A DNA stretch of 64,000 nucleotides from Anderseniella sp963700895 (GCA_963700895.1 CAVOZI010000016.1:1-64000); one strand, 5' to 3'. Positions 32,505-41,787 are shown, numbered from the stretch's first letter. The notes: generated by a model not told the origin, from the letters alone. Numbers and translations are program-made.

Positions 32505-33704
32505 TCAGCCGTTGCGCGCCGAGATCCAGCGCGACAGCCGTGCCAGCGCCTCATCAAGGCTTGTGGGATCGCGCAGGTAGCACATGCGCACGAAGCCCTC
32601 GCCGCCGGGACCGAAGGTGCCGCCGGGCGACAGGCCGACATTGGCCTCGTCGATGATGCGCAACACCGCGGACAGGCTGTCGTCGAGCCCCTCGATGCGA
32701 ATGAAATGATAGAAGGCGCCGCGCGGCATCTCGAAGCTGACGCCCTCAAGGCGGCCGAGCACTTCCGCCACCCGGTCGCGGGCGGTGCGCGCCATGGCAA
32801 GCTGCATGGCAAGAAACTCGTCGCCCTGCTCCAGCGCGGCCAAGGCCCCACGCTGCAGGAAGGTGGCAGTGCCGGAGGTATTGTACTGGATGATGCGCTC
32901 GATGGCCGGCCCGAGCGCCGCCGGCGCCTGCAGCCAGCCGATGCGCCAGCCAGTCATCGCCCAGTTCTTCGAGAAGGTGTTGACATAGATGACCCGTTCG
33001 TCGCGTTCGCACACGTCCATGAAGGATGGCGCGCGCTCGCCGTCGCCATGGTGGAAGCGGCCATACACCTCGTCGGCAATGATCCAGATGCCGGCAGCCC
33101 GCGCCATGTCGCGGATAGCCAGCAGGTCTTCGCGGCTGGCCACCCAGCCGATCGGGTTGGACGGCGAGATCAGGCAGATGGCCCGGGTGCGCGGACCGAT
33201 GCTGTCGCGCATTCGGTCGAGATCGAGCGACCAGGTACGATCCTCGTATTGCATCGGCACGAACACCGGCACCGATCCCATCATGCGGATGGGTCCGGGA
33301 AAGTTCGGCCAGGCAGGCGAGGGAATGATCACCTCGTCATCCTTGTCGAGCAGCAATTGCAGCGAAGTCTGGATGGCCTGCATGCCGCTGCCGGTGACGA
33401 AAAACCGCTCTGCAGAGAAAGGTCCCGGCCAGAACCGGTCATGGTAGGTGGCCAGCGCCTGGCGCAATTCCGGAATGCCCCGCTGCCAGGTGTAGAAGGT
33501 TTCGCCGGCATGCAGCGACGCGGCGGCCGCATCGCAGATGAATTGCGGCGTGGGCAGGTGGCCCTCACCGGTCCACAGCGGAATGAGGCCCTGACGGCCA
33601 AAGCCGTGGTTGACGGCGCGCAAGATGCCGCTGTCGGGTTCATCGCGCTGGCTCTTGCGAATGCCCGCGATCAGCTGTTCGGGAACAAGGGAATGCATCA
33701 GCAT
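32505..33704 (-). CDS. Class I/II pyridoxal-phosphate aminotransferase
   Basis: A protein of 399 residues. PLP-binding features are visible: VTGSGMQAIQTSL (phosphate loop), Asn183 in SPSNPIGW, D211 and Y214 in IIADEVYGRF, and the Schiff-base K246 in NTFSKNWAMTGWRIGW. The group resembles aspartate/aromatic or valine-pyruvate type aminotransferases of fold type I; the substrate cannot be given from sequence. The short opening MLMHSLVPEQL and the motif HGFGRQGLIPLWTGEGHL are typical of a subgroup in alphaproteobacteria. It stands alone between def and mscL on the minus strand. Confidence 0.9.
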   Translation of the reverse strand: MLMHSLVPEQLIAGIRKSQRDEPDSGILRAVNHGFGRQGLIPLWTGEGHLPTPQFICDAAAASLHAGETFYTWQRGIPELRQALATYHDRFWPGPFSAERFFVTGSGMQAIQTSLQLLLDKDDEVIIPSPAWPNFPGPIRMMGSVPVFVPMQYEDRTWSLDLDRMRDSIGPRTRAICLISPSNPIGWVASREDLLAIRDMARAAGIWIIADEVYGRFHHGDGERAPSFMDVCERDERVIYVNTFSKNWAMTGWRIGWLQAPAALGPAIERIIQYNTSGTATFLQRGALAALEQGDEFLAMQLAMARTARDRVAEVLGRLEGVSFEMPRGAFYHFIRIEGLDDSLSAVLRIIDEANVGLSPGGTFGPGGEGFVRMCYLRDPTSLDEALARLSRWISARNG

Positions 33705-33760
33705 GTCTCATTGATGTGGCCAGGCCGATGCCTACTGCGGCTTTCCGGCGCCGGCAAATG

Positions 33761-33793
33761 AAAAAACCCGGCCCGCCTGCGGGGCGGACCGGG
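33761..33793 (-). terminator. Rho-independent terminator after mscL
   Basis: CCCGGCCCGCC (33767-33777) pairs with GGGCGGACCGGG (33782-33793, one mismatch). On the minus strand the stem is followed by six T (complement of 33761-33766). It lies 25 bases past the mscL stop. Confidence 0.9.
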
Positions 33794-33817
33794 ATGGAAA
33801 GCCAACCAGGCAGCAGC

Positions 33818-34237
33818 TTACTTCTTCTTGCTCAGCAGGTCGCGGATTTCCGTCAGCAACTGCACGTCTGCCGGCGGGGCAGCAGGTGCGGCAGGGGCGG
33901 CTTCTTCCTTCTTCTTCATGCTGTTGGCGGCCCTGACGACCATGAACAGGATGAAGGCGATGATCAGGAAATTGACCACCGCCGTGAGAAAGTTGCCATA
34001 TGCAAGCACAGCGCCCTGCTCCTTGGCGGCAGCGAGCGTACTGGCCGTCACGCCCTCAGCCAGTGGCGCGAACATGTTGCTGAAATCGACACCGCCGGTG
34101 ATGGCGCCCACAACCGGCATGATGATGTCGTCAACCAGCGAACTGACGATCAGGCCGAATGCCCCGGCGATGATGACGCCGACAGCCAGATCGAGCACAT
34201 TGCCCTTGAACGCAAATTCCTTGAATTCCTTCAACAT
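33818..34237 (-). CDS. mscL: Large-conductance mechanosensitive channel
   Basis: A protein of 139 residues from ATG 34237 (MLKEFKEFAFKGNVLDLAVG). The pore helix TM1 is VGVIIAGAFGLIVSSLVDDIIMPVVG and TM2 is NFLTAVVNFLIIAFILFMVVRAANSMKKK. An Ala/Pro-rich linker leads to the cytoplasmic helix LLTEIRDLLSKK. It opens under membrane tension in hypo-osmotic shock. It has its own terminator; a longer open frame upstream is not part of the family. Confidence 0.97.
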   Translation of the reverse strand: MLKEFKEFAFKGNVLDLAVGVIIAGAFGLIVSSLVDDIIMPVVGAITGGVDFSNMFAPLAEGVTASTLAAAKEQGAVLAYGNFLTAVVNFLIIAFILFMVVRAANSMKKKEEAAPAAPAAPPADVQLLTEIRDLLSKKK

Positions 34238-34437
34238 TGTCTGGTTCCCCTCCAGTGTTTTGAAGCTGCGGAAATCCGCAGCCTGTTTCATCCGCCAGAA
34301 GCGTCGTCTGGCGAAAACCTGCGCAGGATAGTCCCGGCGGAAGCTTTTACAACTCCCCGGAACTCGTCCGTGCACGTCGTCCAATAGTCGCAGCCACAGA
34401 TTGCCTCACAAGTCGCATCTGCTAATCTGCCCTGCAA

Positions 34438-37400
34438 ATGGCTGTGCCGGCCCCTCAATCACTGGCAGTGGCAGAGCCGGAGCGAAGAAGGCACGTTGCG
34501 ATGCTGTCGACCTGGGGCGTCATACTGATCGCACTTGGATATGTTGGCGTGCTGTTCGCCATCGCAGCCTATGGCGACCGGGTGTCCGGCTTCCGCCGCG
34601 GCTTCAGCCGCCCCTATGTGTATGCGCTTTCCATCGCTGTCTACTGCACCTCCTGGACGTTCTACGGCAGCGTCGGGCTTGCCTCGACAACCGGCTACGA
34701 CTTCCTCGCCATCTATCTCGGACCCATCCTGCTGATCGGGTTGGGTTGGCCGCTGATCAGGCATATCGTCAACCTGTCCAAGAGCCAGAACATCACTTCC
34801 ATCGCGGACTTCCTGGCGGCACGCTATGGCAAGAACCAGTTGCTGGGCGGACTTGCTGCCGGCGTCGCCGTCATCGGCATCATCCCGTACATCTCGCTGC
34901 AGCTTAAGGCAGTGGCCCTGTCTCTTTCAGTCCTCGGACCGCTGGGCGTCGAGACGAGCAAGCTCGAAACGCCCTTCGGCGACATGCCGATGTTCATCGC
35001 CATCACAATGGCCGTGTTCGCCATGCTGTTCGGCACGCGCCACGCCGATGCCACCGAGCACCAGGACGGCCTGATCCTGTCGGTCGCCGCAGAGAGCGTG
35101 GTCAAGCTGGTCGCGTTCATGGTGGTGGGCATGGCGATTACCTTCTGGCTGATGGGCGGCCCCGCCTCGCTGTACGAAAGGGCCGTCAACGACCAGACCA
35201 TAGGCACCCTGTTCACCGCGCCTCCGGACCCAAGCCGGTTCATCACCATGACCCTGCTGTCGCTGTTCGCGATCATCCTGCTGCCCCGCCAGTTTCACGT
35301 CACGGTGGTCGAGAACACCTCGATCGACGACGTGCGCAAGGCAGCCTGGATGTTCCCGCTCTACCTGGTGGCGATCAACATTTTCGTGGTGCCCATCGCC
35401 ATTGCCGGCATGATTGCCTTCAAGGGGCAGCCCATCGACGGGGACATGTTCGTGCTGGCGCTGCCGGTGACCCAGGGTGAAAGCCTGCTGGCCATGCTGG
35501 CGTTCATCGGTGGTCTGTCTGCCGCCACCGCCATGGTCATCGTGGAAACCGTGGCGCTGTCGATCATGGTGTGCAACTCGATCGCGGTGCCGTTGATGTT
35601 GCGGTCGTCAAATCGCAGCATGTGGCAGGACGACGTCACCGGCAGCATCCTGCAGATCCGCCGGGTTGCCATCGGCGTGATCATCGTGCTGGCCTATTCC
35701 TATTACCTGATGATCGGCAACAATGCCGCCCTGGCCCAGACGGGCCTGGTTTCGTTCGCCGCGATTGCCCAGTTTGCGCCGGCGTTCTTCATCGGGCTGG
35801 TCTGGTCGCGGGGCAATGCGCGCGGAGCTATGGCGGGGCTCATGGCGGGTTTCGCCCTGTGGGCCTATACGCTGCTGCTGCCGTTGTTCGCCGATGCCGG
35901 GTGGCTGGGCTACAGCTTCATCGCGAACGGGCCGTGGGGCATAGACTGGCTGCGGCCGCGGCAACTCTTCAGCAGTGATTTCGACGCGCTGACGCACGGC
36001 ATTTTCTGGTCGCTGTTCGTCAACACCGCGGTCTATCTGCTGGTGTCGCTGATGACTTCGAGCGACCCCATCGAACGGATGCAGGCCCAGGCCTTCGTGC
36101 CCAGCAGCCAGAACGCTGCAACCGCCTCGATCAAGCCGCGCAACATAAACGTCAGCATGCGCCAGGTCGAAGCGACCGTGGAACGGTATCTGGGCAAGGA
36201 GCGCAGCAAGCGGTCATTCGATGAGTTCCACCTGCAGAACGGCAGCCATTCCGGCAGCGGCTCGATCGCTGACCCGGAGGCGCTGAAGTTCGCCGAGCGG
36301 CTGCTGGCCAGCGCCATCGGCATTGCTTCGGCCCGCGTGGTGATGGCGCTGCTGCTGCAAAGGGGAACCGAGAACACCCGCGGCGCAATGCGCCTGCTCG
36401 ATGATGCATCGGACGCGATCGTCTACAACCGGGACCTGCTCCAGTCAGCCATTGACCACGTGCAGCAGGGCATCGCCGTGTTCGATCACGACCTGTCGCT
36501 GGTTTGCTGGAACAACCAGTTCCGCAACCTGCTGTCGCTGCCGCCGGATATGGGCAAGGTCGGCGTGCCGCTGGGCGAGGTCCTGTCGCGTCTGGACCAG
36601 CACTTCGTCTATGAAAGCCGCTCGCTGTCGGATGCGCATACCCAGGTGCTTCGGCTGATGGTCATGCAGTCGGAACCATTCCAGATTGTTCGCAAGGACG
36701 ACTCGCTGGTGCTTGAAGTGCGCAGCAACGCCATGCCGGACGACGGGCGGGTGCTGACCTTTACCGACATTACCGAGCGCGTGCAGACCGCAAAGGCGCT
36801 GGAACAGCGGGTGCAGGAGCGCACCCACGAACTGACTGCCCTCAACACCCAGCTGGAAACGGCCCGCGCCCAGGCAGTGGAGGCAAATGCCGGCAAGACC
36901 CGCTTCATCGCTGCCGCCTCGCATGACATCCTGCAGCCACTGAACGCGGCACGTTTGTTCACCGCCTCATTGATGGACCGCACGGCGCGGACGAGCGAGG
37001 GGGAACTGGTTCGCAATGTGGACCAGTCGCTTGAAGCCGTTGAGGAGATTTTCTCCGCATTGCTGGACATTTCACGTCTTGACGCCGGGGCAATCAACCC
37101 CGACGTGACACGGTTTGCCTTGGGTGACCTGCTCAACCAGCTCAGGACCGAGTTTTCGATGGCCGCCGCCGAAAAGGGACTCAAGCTCACCATCGTTCCC
37201 TCAAGCCAGGTGGTGCTGTCGGACCGGAGACTGCTGCGGCGCATCCTGCAGAACCTGCTGAGCAATGCCATCAAGTACACCAGAACCGGCAAGGTGCTGA
37301 TGGGTTGCCGGCGGCGCGGCAACAGCTTGCTTGTCGAAGTGCATGATACCGGTCCCGGCATTCCGGCCGACAAGCAGAAAGTGGTCTACCGGGAGTTCGA

Positions 37401-38004
37401 ACGGCTGGATCACAAGGGATCGGAAGTCTCAGGACTGGGGCTTGGCCTGTCCATCGTCCAGCGCATGGCGCGCGTGCTGGATCATCCGCTCAGCCTGCGT
37501 TCGGACGCGGGAGGGGGATGCATGTTCCAGCTGCAATTGCCAGTCGCCTCGAGCCAGAACCTGCCGATCGAACAGTCACGCCCAGCGCCACTGCCAGGCA
37601 CTGCGCGGCTGGCCGGCCTGTCAGTGCTGGTGGTGGACAACGAGCCGGCGATCATCGACGGCATGACCAGCCTGCTGCTCGGCTGGGGCTGCAAGGTGGC
37701 AAGCGCACGGACAGCCGCCGCCGCCCGCAAGCTGCTGGATGGCTCACCCGGCGAGACCGGCCGGTTCGACGTGGTGTTGATGGATTATCACCTCAACCGC
37801 GAGAACGGCCTGGACCTGATCGCCGAGCTGCGCAGACGCGGCGGGCACCGGTTTGCGGCAGCACTCATCACCGCTGAACGGTCAGCGGAGGTGCAGGCTC
37901 GAGCCGAGGCTGAAGACGTTGTCTATCTCAGGAAGCCGGTGCGGCCGGCCATCCTGCGCAATGTCCTGTCAATGACCCGGCTGCGGCAGGAAGCGGCGGA
38001 ATGA
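34438..38004 (+). CDS. SSF-domain hybrid sensor histidine kinase/response regulator
   Basis: A protein of 1188 residues. About residues 20-540 form a sodium:solute symporter-like domain with a dozen hydrophobic helices (VSGFRRGFSRPYVYALS, YISLQLKAVALSLS, AFIGGLSAATAMVIVETVAL). A linker and PAS-type domain (about 660-780: DHVQQGIAVFDHDLSLVCWN) and a coiled coil precede the kinase core, with H829 in AAASHDILQPLNAARLF and ATP motifs NLLSNAIKYT, DTGPGIP and GLGLGLSIV. A C-terminal receiver has phospho-acceptor D1116 in VVLMDYHLNREN. It resembles CbrA/ErcS'-type kinases that sense or transport small molecules. It is convergent with a NarL-type regulator 12 bases away, the probable partner. Confidence 0.93.
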   Translation: MAVPAPQSLAVAEPERRRHVAMLSTWGVILIALGYVGVLFAIAAYGDRVSGFRRGFSRPYVYALSIAVYCTSWTFYGSVGLASTTGYDFLAIYLGPILLIGLGWPLIRHIVNLSKSQNITSIADFLAARYGKNQLLGGLAAGVAVIGIIPYISLQLKAVALSLSVLGPLGVETSKLETPFGDMPMFIAITMAVFAMLFGTRHADATEHQDGLILSVAAESVVKLVAFMVVGMAITFWLMGGPASLYERAVNDQTIGTLFTAPPDPSRFITMTLLSLFAIILLPRQFHVTVVENTSIDDVRKAAWMFPLYLVAINIFVVPIAIAGMIAFKGQPIDGDMFVLALPVTQGESLLAMLAFIGGLSAATAMVIVETVALSIMVCNSIAVPLMLRSSNRSMWQDDVTGSILQIRRVAIGVIIVLAYSYYLMIGNNAALAQTGLVSFAAIAQFAPAFFIGLVWSRGNARGAMAGLMAGFALWAYTLLLPLFADAGWLGYSFIANGPWGIDWLRPRQLFSSDFDALTHGIFWSLFVNTAVYLLVSLMTSSDPIERMQAQAFVPSSQNAATASIKPRNINVSMRQVEATVERYLGKERSKRSFDEFHLQNGSHSGSGSIADPEALKFAERLLASAIGIASARVVMALLLQRGTENTRGAMRLLDDASDAIVYNRDLLQSAIDHVQQGIAVFDHDLSLVCWNNQFRNLLSLPPDMGKVGVPLGEVLSRLDQHFVYESRSLSDAHTQVLRLMVMQSEPFQIVRKDDSLVLEVRSNAMPDDGRVLTFTDITERVQTAKALEQRVQERTHELTALNTQLETARAQAVEANAGKTRFIAAASHDILQPLNAARLFTASLMDRTARTSEGELVRNVDQSLEAVEEIFSALLDISRLDAGAINPDVTRFALGDLLNQLRTEFSMAAAEKGLKLTIVPSSQVVLSDRRLLRRILQNLLSNAIKYTRTGKVLMGCRRRGNSLLVEVHDTGPGIPADKQKVVYREFERLDHKGSEVSGLGLGLSIVQRMARVLDHPLSLRSDAGGGCMFQLQLPVASSQNLPIEQSRPAPLPGTARLAGLSVLVVDNEPAIIDGMTSLLLGWGCKVASARTAAAARKLLDGSPGETGRFDVVLMDYHLNRENGLDLIAELRRRGGHRFAAALITAERSAEVQARAEAEDVVYLRKPVRPAILRNVLSMTRLRQEAAE

Positions 38005-38016
38005 TCCGGCGAGCAC

Positions 38017-38688
38017 TCAGCCCGCGTATTCGCCGGCTTTCGCCCCATCTGAAGGTTCGCCATCGACCCGCGATGCGGCAATCACCGCCTGGGTCCGGCT
38101 CTCCACGTTCAGCTTTTGCAAGATGGCCGAGACGTGCGCCTTGATGGTCGCCTCGGACACGGACAGCTCATAGGCGATCTGCTTGTTCAAGAGGCCCTCG
38201 CGCAGCATCATCAGCACGCGCATCTGCTGCGGCGTCAGGGTTGCCATGCGCCGGGCGATGTCGTCGGCTTCGTTGTCGCCGCACTGGTCAAGGCTGATAC
38301 CTTCGGGCACCCACTCCCCGCCATTCAGCACGGTGGAGATGGCGAGCTGCATGTGCTGGACCGGCGTCGATTTCGGCACGAAGCCCGAGGCACCCAAGGT
38401 CAGGGCACGTGCGATGACCGCCGCATCCTCGGTGCCGGACACCACCACCACCGGCACCAGCGGAAACTGCGTCCGTACCAGCGCAAGGCCGGAAAAACCC
38501 TGCACGCCAGGCATCTTGAGATCGAGCAGGACGAGGTCAATGTCGGCGGTGGAGGACAGTATGGATATCACCTCACCGAGGGATCCGGCCTCTTCGAACC
38601 CTACGTCCCCGAGCGCATCCTGCAATGTCAGCCGCAAGGCATCGCGAAACAGCGGGTGGTCGTCTGCAAGGACAATCCGGTACCCCAT
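38017..38688 (-). CDS. NarL/LuxR-family response regulator
   Basis: A protein of 223 residues. The receiver domain (1-125) has the acidic pair in LADDHPLF, phospho-acceptor D55 in LVLLDLKMPG, SGTED and the conserved K in GFVPKSTP. The LuxR-type helix-turn-helix (about 150-212) reads TPQQMRVLMMLREGLLNKQI, AYELSVSEATIKAHVSAIL and KLNVESRTQAV. It resembles the AgmR/MxaB/ErbR group that controls alcohol or carbon metabolism; this is inference from sequence style. Its gene converges with the large hybrid kinase. Confidence 0.93.
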   Translation of the reverse strand: MGYRIVLADDHPLFRDALRLTLQDALGDVGFEEAGSLGEVISILSSTADIDLVLLDLKMPGVQGFSGLALVRTQFPLVPVVVVSGTEDAAVIARALTLGASGFVPKSTPVQHMQLAISTVLNGGEWVPEGISLDQCGDNEADDIARRMATLTPQQMRVLMMLREGLLNKQIAYELSVSEATIKAHVSAILQKLNVESRTQAVIAASRVDGEPSDGAKAGEYAG

Positions 38689-39015
38689 AAACCTCGCTCC
38701 CTCATTCGCCGGGATTCCTCCTTGTGCCAGCGTTCTACCTGCCGTCTCCCGTCAGGGGTCATGACACGATGCGCCGGTCTTTTGGGCATTATTCAGACCT
38801 AATGATCCACATGTCCAGTGCAGATGTGAGAACTGCAGGTGCGGGCGCGCAACCGGCTGGCCCCACAATTGTCAAGGTTTGGCCCATCTGTCGCCCGGAA
38901 GCGCAAGCATCCTTTCAATCAGCAGAGGGGTCTGCTCAACAGATTAGCGGGTTTCCGGGTTCCAGCTGGCCAACAGGCTGCGGCTGCAAACCAAGACCCA
39001 CACGCCATTGAAGGT

Positions 39016-39051
39016 CCCGGTGAAGGGGCCCCGGTGAAGGGACCCCGGTGG
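39016..39051. repeat. Short tandem repeat with 14-base period
   Basis: CCCGGTGAAGGG begins at 39016 and again at 39030, with a third partial copy CCCGGTGG at 39044. No function is evident. Confidence 0.6.
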
Positions 39052-39103
39052 CAAAAGAGACGGTCGCGTGGCTCCTGTCGCCGTCCCGAGCAGCGCGATC
39101 CAA

Positions 39104-39131
39104 GCCCGCCCGGACCTCAGTCCGGGCGGGC
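39104..39131. terminator. Strong hairpin, probable terminator
   Basis: GCCCGCCCGGAC (39104-39115) and GTCCGGGCGGGC (39120-39131) form a perfect 12-bp stem with loop CTCA. It lies 37 bases after the stop of the leftward gene at 39169. There is no long T-run on either side, so termination efficiency is uncertain. Confidence 0.6.
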
Positions 39132-39168
39132 AACCCTTTGCCTTTTCATACATGGCTGATGGACCCGT

Positions 39169-39621
39169 TCACACCCTGTCGGGCGGCGTATCGAACTGCC
39201 GCGCCATGTCGATGAACTTCTCCATCATCGAACGCAGATACCCCATCATCCGGTCGATGGCGGCCTCGTCCGGCAAGCGGATCACCACGCCGTCCTGCCT
39301 GCTATCCAGCTTCTTCTCGATGGTGGCGATCTTCAGTTCCAGCTGGCGGTTCTTCTGTTCGAGCCGGGAAATCTCGTCACGATAGGCATTGCGGTCATCG
39401 GCTGCGCTCTTGCAGATCCACTGGCCGGTGGCCCGCGAACATGCCGATATGTTGCCGGTTACCGTGTCGAGCCTGATGAACTGGTCGGTTCCGGTCTGGC
39501 GCAACTCATACCGTGGCCCGGTTTCGGCGGCTTGTGCGCCGGATATGGGCCCCAGGCCAATGCCCGCCGCCACTGTCAGTGCAACCGCCAGACATTCAAT
39601 CCGGAATACATGTTGTTTCAT
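39169..39621 (-). CDS. Secreted coiled-coil protein of unknown function
   Basis: A protein of 150 residues with a signal peptide (MKQHVFRIE, hydrophobic core, cleavage after AQA near 31). The mature part opens YELRQTGTDQFIRLDTVTGNISACSRATGQWICKSAADD, a pattern of two Cys separated by 11 residues that could form a disulfide and recalls domains found in alphaproteobacterial periplasmic proteins. A coiled coil follows (RDEISRLEQKNRQLELKIA, then TIEKKLDSR), with an amphipathic C-terminal helix (MMGYLRSMMEKFIDMARQF). I do not know a function. It appears monocistronic. Confidence 0.75.
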   Translation of the reverse strand: MKQHVFRIECLAVALTVAAGIGLGPISGAQAAETGPRYELRQTGTDQFIRLDTVTGNISACSRATGQWICKSAADDRNAYRDEISRLEQKNRQLELKIATIEKKLDSRQDGVVIRLPDEAAIDRMMGYLRSMMEKFIDMARQFDTPPDRV

Positions 39622-39714
39622 GGCTGTGGCCCTTCCGCTGCTACCGAATGCCGCCCGCCTCCATGATATAGTAGCCTGTACACCCCGCGCAAAGGCCCGG
39701 CCCCCGGGCGGGGC

Positions 39715-40269
39715 TCAGCCGCGGCGAACCCAGGCTTCGAAGGCATCGAGCCAGATCGCAAAGAACTTGCGGCTTTCCTCGTCGGTCAGGTTGCCATCGG
39801 CATCGAACTTGGACGGCGCCTGGCCGACGAACATCTCCGGTTTGGACATGGTGAGCGCTTCAAGCCCGACGAGGTTCTGGCGCAGGTTATATTGCGACCG
39901 GGCCGTGCCCAGCGGGCCGCCAGAAGCGCCGACGATCCCCACCCGCTTGTCCTTGAACGGCTGGTTCTTGACCCGGCTGATCCAGTCGGTGGCGTTCTTC
40001 AGGCCGCCTGGAATGGAAAAGTTGTACTCCGGCGTGGAAATCAGCACGCCATCGGCAGCGCGAATCCGTTCCGCAAGGTCCTGGACGATCTGCGGCACGC
40101 CATTGGCCTGCTCGTCATCGCCATCATAAACCGGAAGGCCCTTTGGCGTGACGATATCCATGGTCATCGTGTCCGTTGCCATCCCGGCAAGGGTACGCAG
40201 CAGCGCAGTGTTGTAGGACTTCGTCCGCAGGCTTCCGGACAGCGCAACAATGTTCAGTTTGCCGGACAT
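39715..40269 (-). CDS. NADPH-dependent FMN reductase (ChrR-like)
   Basis: A protein of 184 residues. The flavodoxin-like fold is clear: SLRTKSYNTALLRTL binds the FMN phosphate, DGVLISTPEYNFSIPGGLKNATDW is the signature of NADPH:quinone/azo/chromate reductases, and VGIVGASGGPLGTARSQYNLR follows. Such enzymes reduce quinones or other electron acceptors in two-electron steps and protect against oxidative stress. The gene lies 45 bases after an SDR gene on the same strand and may be co-transcribed with it and the pirin gene. Confidence 0.92.
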   Translation of the reverse strand: MSGKLNIVALSGSLRTKSYNTALLRTLAGMATDTMTMDIVTPKGLPVYDGDDEQANGVPQIVQDLAERIRAADGVLISTPEYNFSIPGGLKNATDWISRVKNQPFKDKRVGIVGASGGPLGTARSQYNLRQNLVGLEALTMSKPEMFVGQAPSKFDADGNLTDEESRKFFAIWLDAFEAWVRRG

Positions 40270-40314
40270 GGCAGGTCTCCAGTTCGGTGGTTCAGTGGAA
40301 AGGGTTCTAGATAT

Positions 40315-41061
40315 TCAGTATGTGGCCCGGCCGCCGGAAAGGTCAAAGACGGCCCCGGTGGTGAAGCTGTTTTCCGGCGATACGATCCAGGCGATCATGT
40401 CGGCCGCCTCCCCAACCTTGAGAAACCGGTTACGCGGAATCTTTGACAGCATGTAGTCAATGTGCTCCTGACTCATCTGGTCGAATATGCGGGTCCTCGC
40501 GGCGGCCGGGGTGACGCAATTGACGGCGATGTCGTGCCCGGCCAGTTCCTTGCCCAGCGACTTGGTCAGCGCGATCACCCCCGCCTTCGATGCCGAGTAG
40601 GCACAGGCATTCGGATTGCCTTCCTTGCCAGCGACGGATGCGATGTTGCAGATGCGGCCGTAGCCCCGGTCAACCATGCCGGAAACCAACGCCCGGTTAA
40701 CGAGGAAGGTTCCTGTGAGGTTGACCTCGATGACGCGTCGCCACTGATCCGCATCATAAGCTGCCACGCTGGCATTTGGGCCGGCAATGCCGGCGGAACT
40801 GACCAGGATCGACACCGGGCCAAGACGCGCCTCGGTGCTTGCAAGGCAATCAGCAATTGCAGCTTCGTCCGTCACGTCCACGGCAAAGCCTGCCGCCCCG
40901 CCCGGCAGCGAGGCAGCAGCCGCCCCGGCCAGAGGGCCGTCCATGTCCCATAGGGCGAGCCTGGCCCCCAGCGATGCGAGCTTCTGCGCCACGGCGAGGC
41001 CTATACCCTGCGCACCGCCGGTGACCACCGCCACCTGGCCCGTCATGTCCGTCCCACTCAT
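40315..41061 (-). CDS. Short-chain dehydrogenase/reductase
   Basis: A classical SDR of 248 residues. The cofactor motif is TGGAQGIG (15-22), with NLTG, and the catalytic residues are S142, Y155 and K159 (CAYSASKAG). An Asp ends strand 2 (LWDMDG), which favours NAD(H). It is similar to FabG-like or sugar/alcohol dehydrogenases; the substrate is not assignable. It lies between pirin (27 bases upstream) and the FMN reductase on the same strand. Confidence 0.92.
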   Translation of the reverse strand: MSGTDMTGQVAVVTGGAQGIGLAVAQKLASLGARLALWDMDGPLAGAAAASLPGGAAGFAVDVTDEAAIADCLASTEARLGPVSILVSSAGIAGPNASVAAYDADQWRRVIEVNLTGTFLVNRALVSGMVDRGYGRICNIASVAGKEGNPNACAYSASKAGVIALTKSLGKELAGHDIAVNCVTPAAARTRIFDQMSQEHIDYMLSKIPRNRFLKVGEAADMIAWIVSPENSFTTGAVFDLSGGRATY

Positions 41062-41088
41062 CTGCTGGCCTCCCCGCCCGCCGTCATG

Positions 41089-41787
41089 TCATGCCATATC
41101 GAACAGCAGAAACTCCGACCCGTCGAGGGCCTCGATGCGGATGGAAGGTTCGTCCCTGATGGCGAGGCCGTCGCCACGGCGCAGCTGTTCGCCGTTGACC
41201 AGCAGTTCGCCGGCAGCGAGTTGCAGCCACTGCCGCCGCCGGGCTTCCGGCCTGAACGTCAGCGACTGTCCGGCATCGAGAAGGCTGGCATGGATGTCGG
41301 CCTGCTGGTGGATTTTCAACGCCCCGTCGCGCGGCGTGCCCGATGCCACCAGCCGCAGCGCATTGCGGCGTTCGGCTTCCGGGAAGTGGCGTTGCTCGTA
41401 GGACGGCTCAAGCCCTCTGGCCTCGGGAATGATCCAGATCTGCAGGAAGTGAACGGGATCGGTCTTCGACACATTGAACTCCGAGTGCTCCACGCCGCTA
41501 CCTGCGGACATGCGCTGCACATCGCCGGGCCGGATGACGGAGCCTGTTCCCAGCGAGTCCTTGTGCTCCAGCGCGCCGTCCAGCACGTACGACACGATTT
41601 CCATGTCGGCGTGGCCATGGGTGCCGAAACCGGCAGCCGGGGCCACGCGGTCCTCGTTGATCACCCGGAGCGGGCCAAAGCCCATGTGAGCGGGGTCGTG
41701 ATAATGTCCGAACGAGAAACTGTGGCGCGAATCAAGCCAGCCAAAGCTGGCATGGCCGCGCGCCTCGGATGGTCTCAGGTGCATCAT
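41089..41787 (-). CDS. Pirin family protein
   Basis: A protein of 232 residues of the YhhW type. The N-terminal cupin motif is DSRHSFSFGHYHDPAHMGFG, followed by APAAGFGTHGHADMEIVSYVLDGALEHKDSLG with the metal-binding His and Glu residues, and MSAGSGVEHSEFN. YhhW-type pirins can oxidise quercetin. It lies divergent to a LysR regulator gene (134 bases between starts), a common arrangement in which the regulator controls the pirin/SDR/reductase operon. Confidence 0.93.
   Translation of the reverse strand: MMHLRPSEARGHASFGWLDSRHSFSFGHYHDPAHMGFGPLRVINEDRVAPAAGFGTHGHADMEIVSYVLDGALEHKDSLGTGSVIRPGDVQRMSAGSGVEHSEFNVSKTDPVHFLQIWIIPEARGLEPSYEQRHFPEAERRNALRLVASGTPRDGALKIHQQADIHASLLDAGQSLTFRPEARRRQWLQLAAGELLVNGEQLRRGDGLAIRDEPSIRIEALDGSEFLLFDMA

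Larger units (their letters stand above)
38689..39168. other. Gene-free stretch upstream of the response regulator
   Basis: It contains the response regulator promoter region, a 14-base-period direct repeat (39016-39051) and a strong hairpin (39104-39131). Open frames here look random. No RNA gene was identified, though a small RNA ending at the hairpin cannot be excluded. Confidence 0.5.

Noticed and set aside
38689..39168. Rightward open frames in the gap after the response regulator.
   Set aside because: Low-complexity Gly/Pro/Arg translations with no ribosome site or domain; treated as non-coding.
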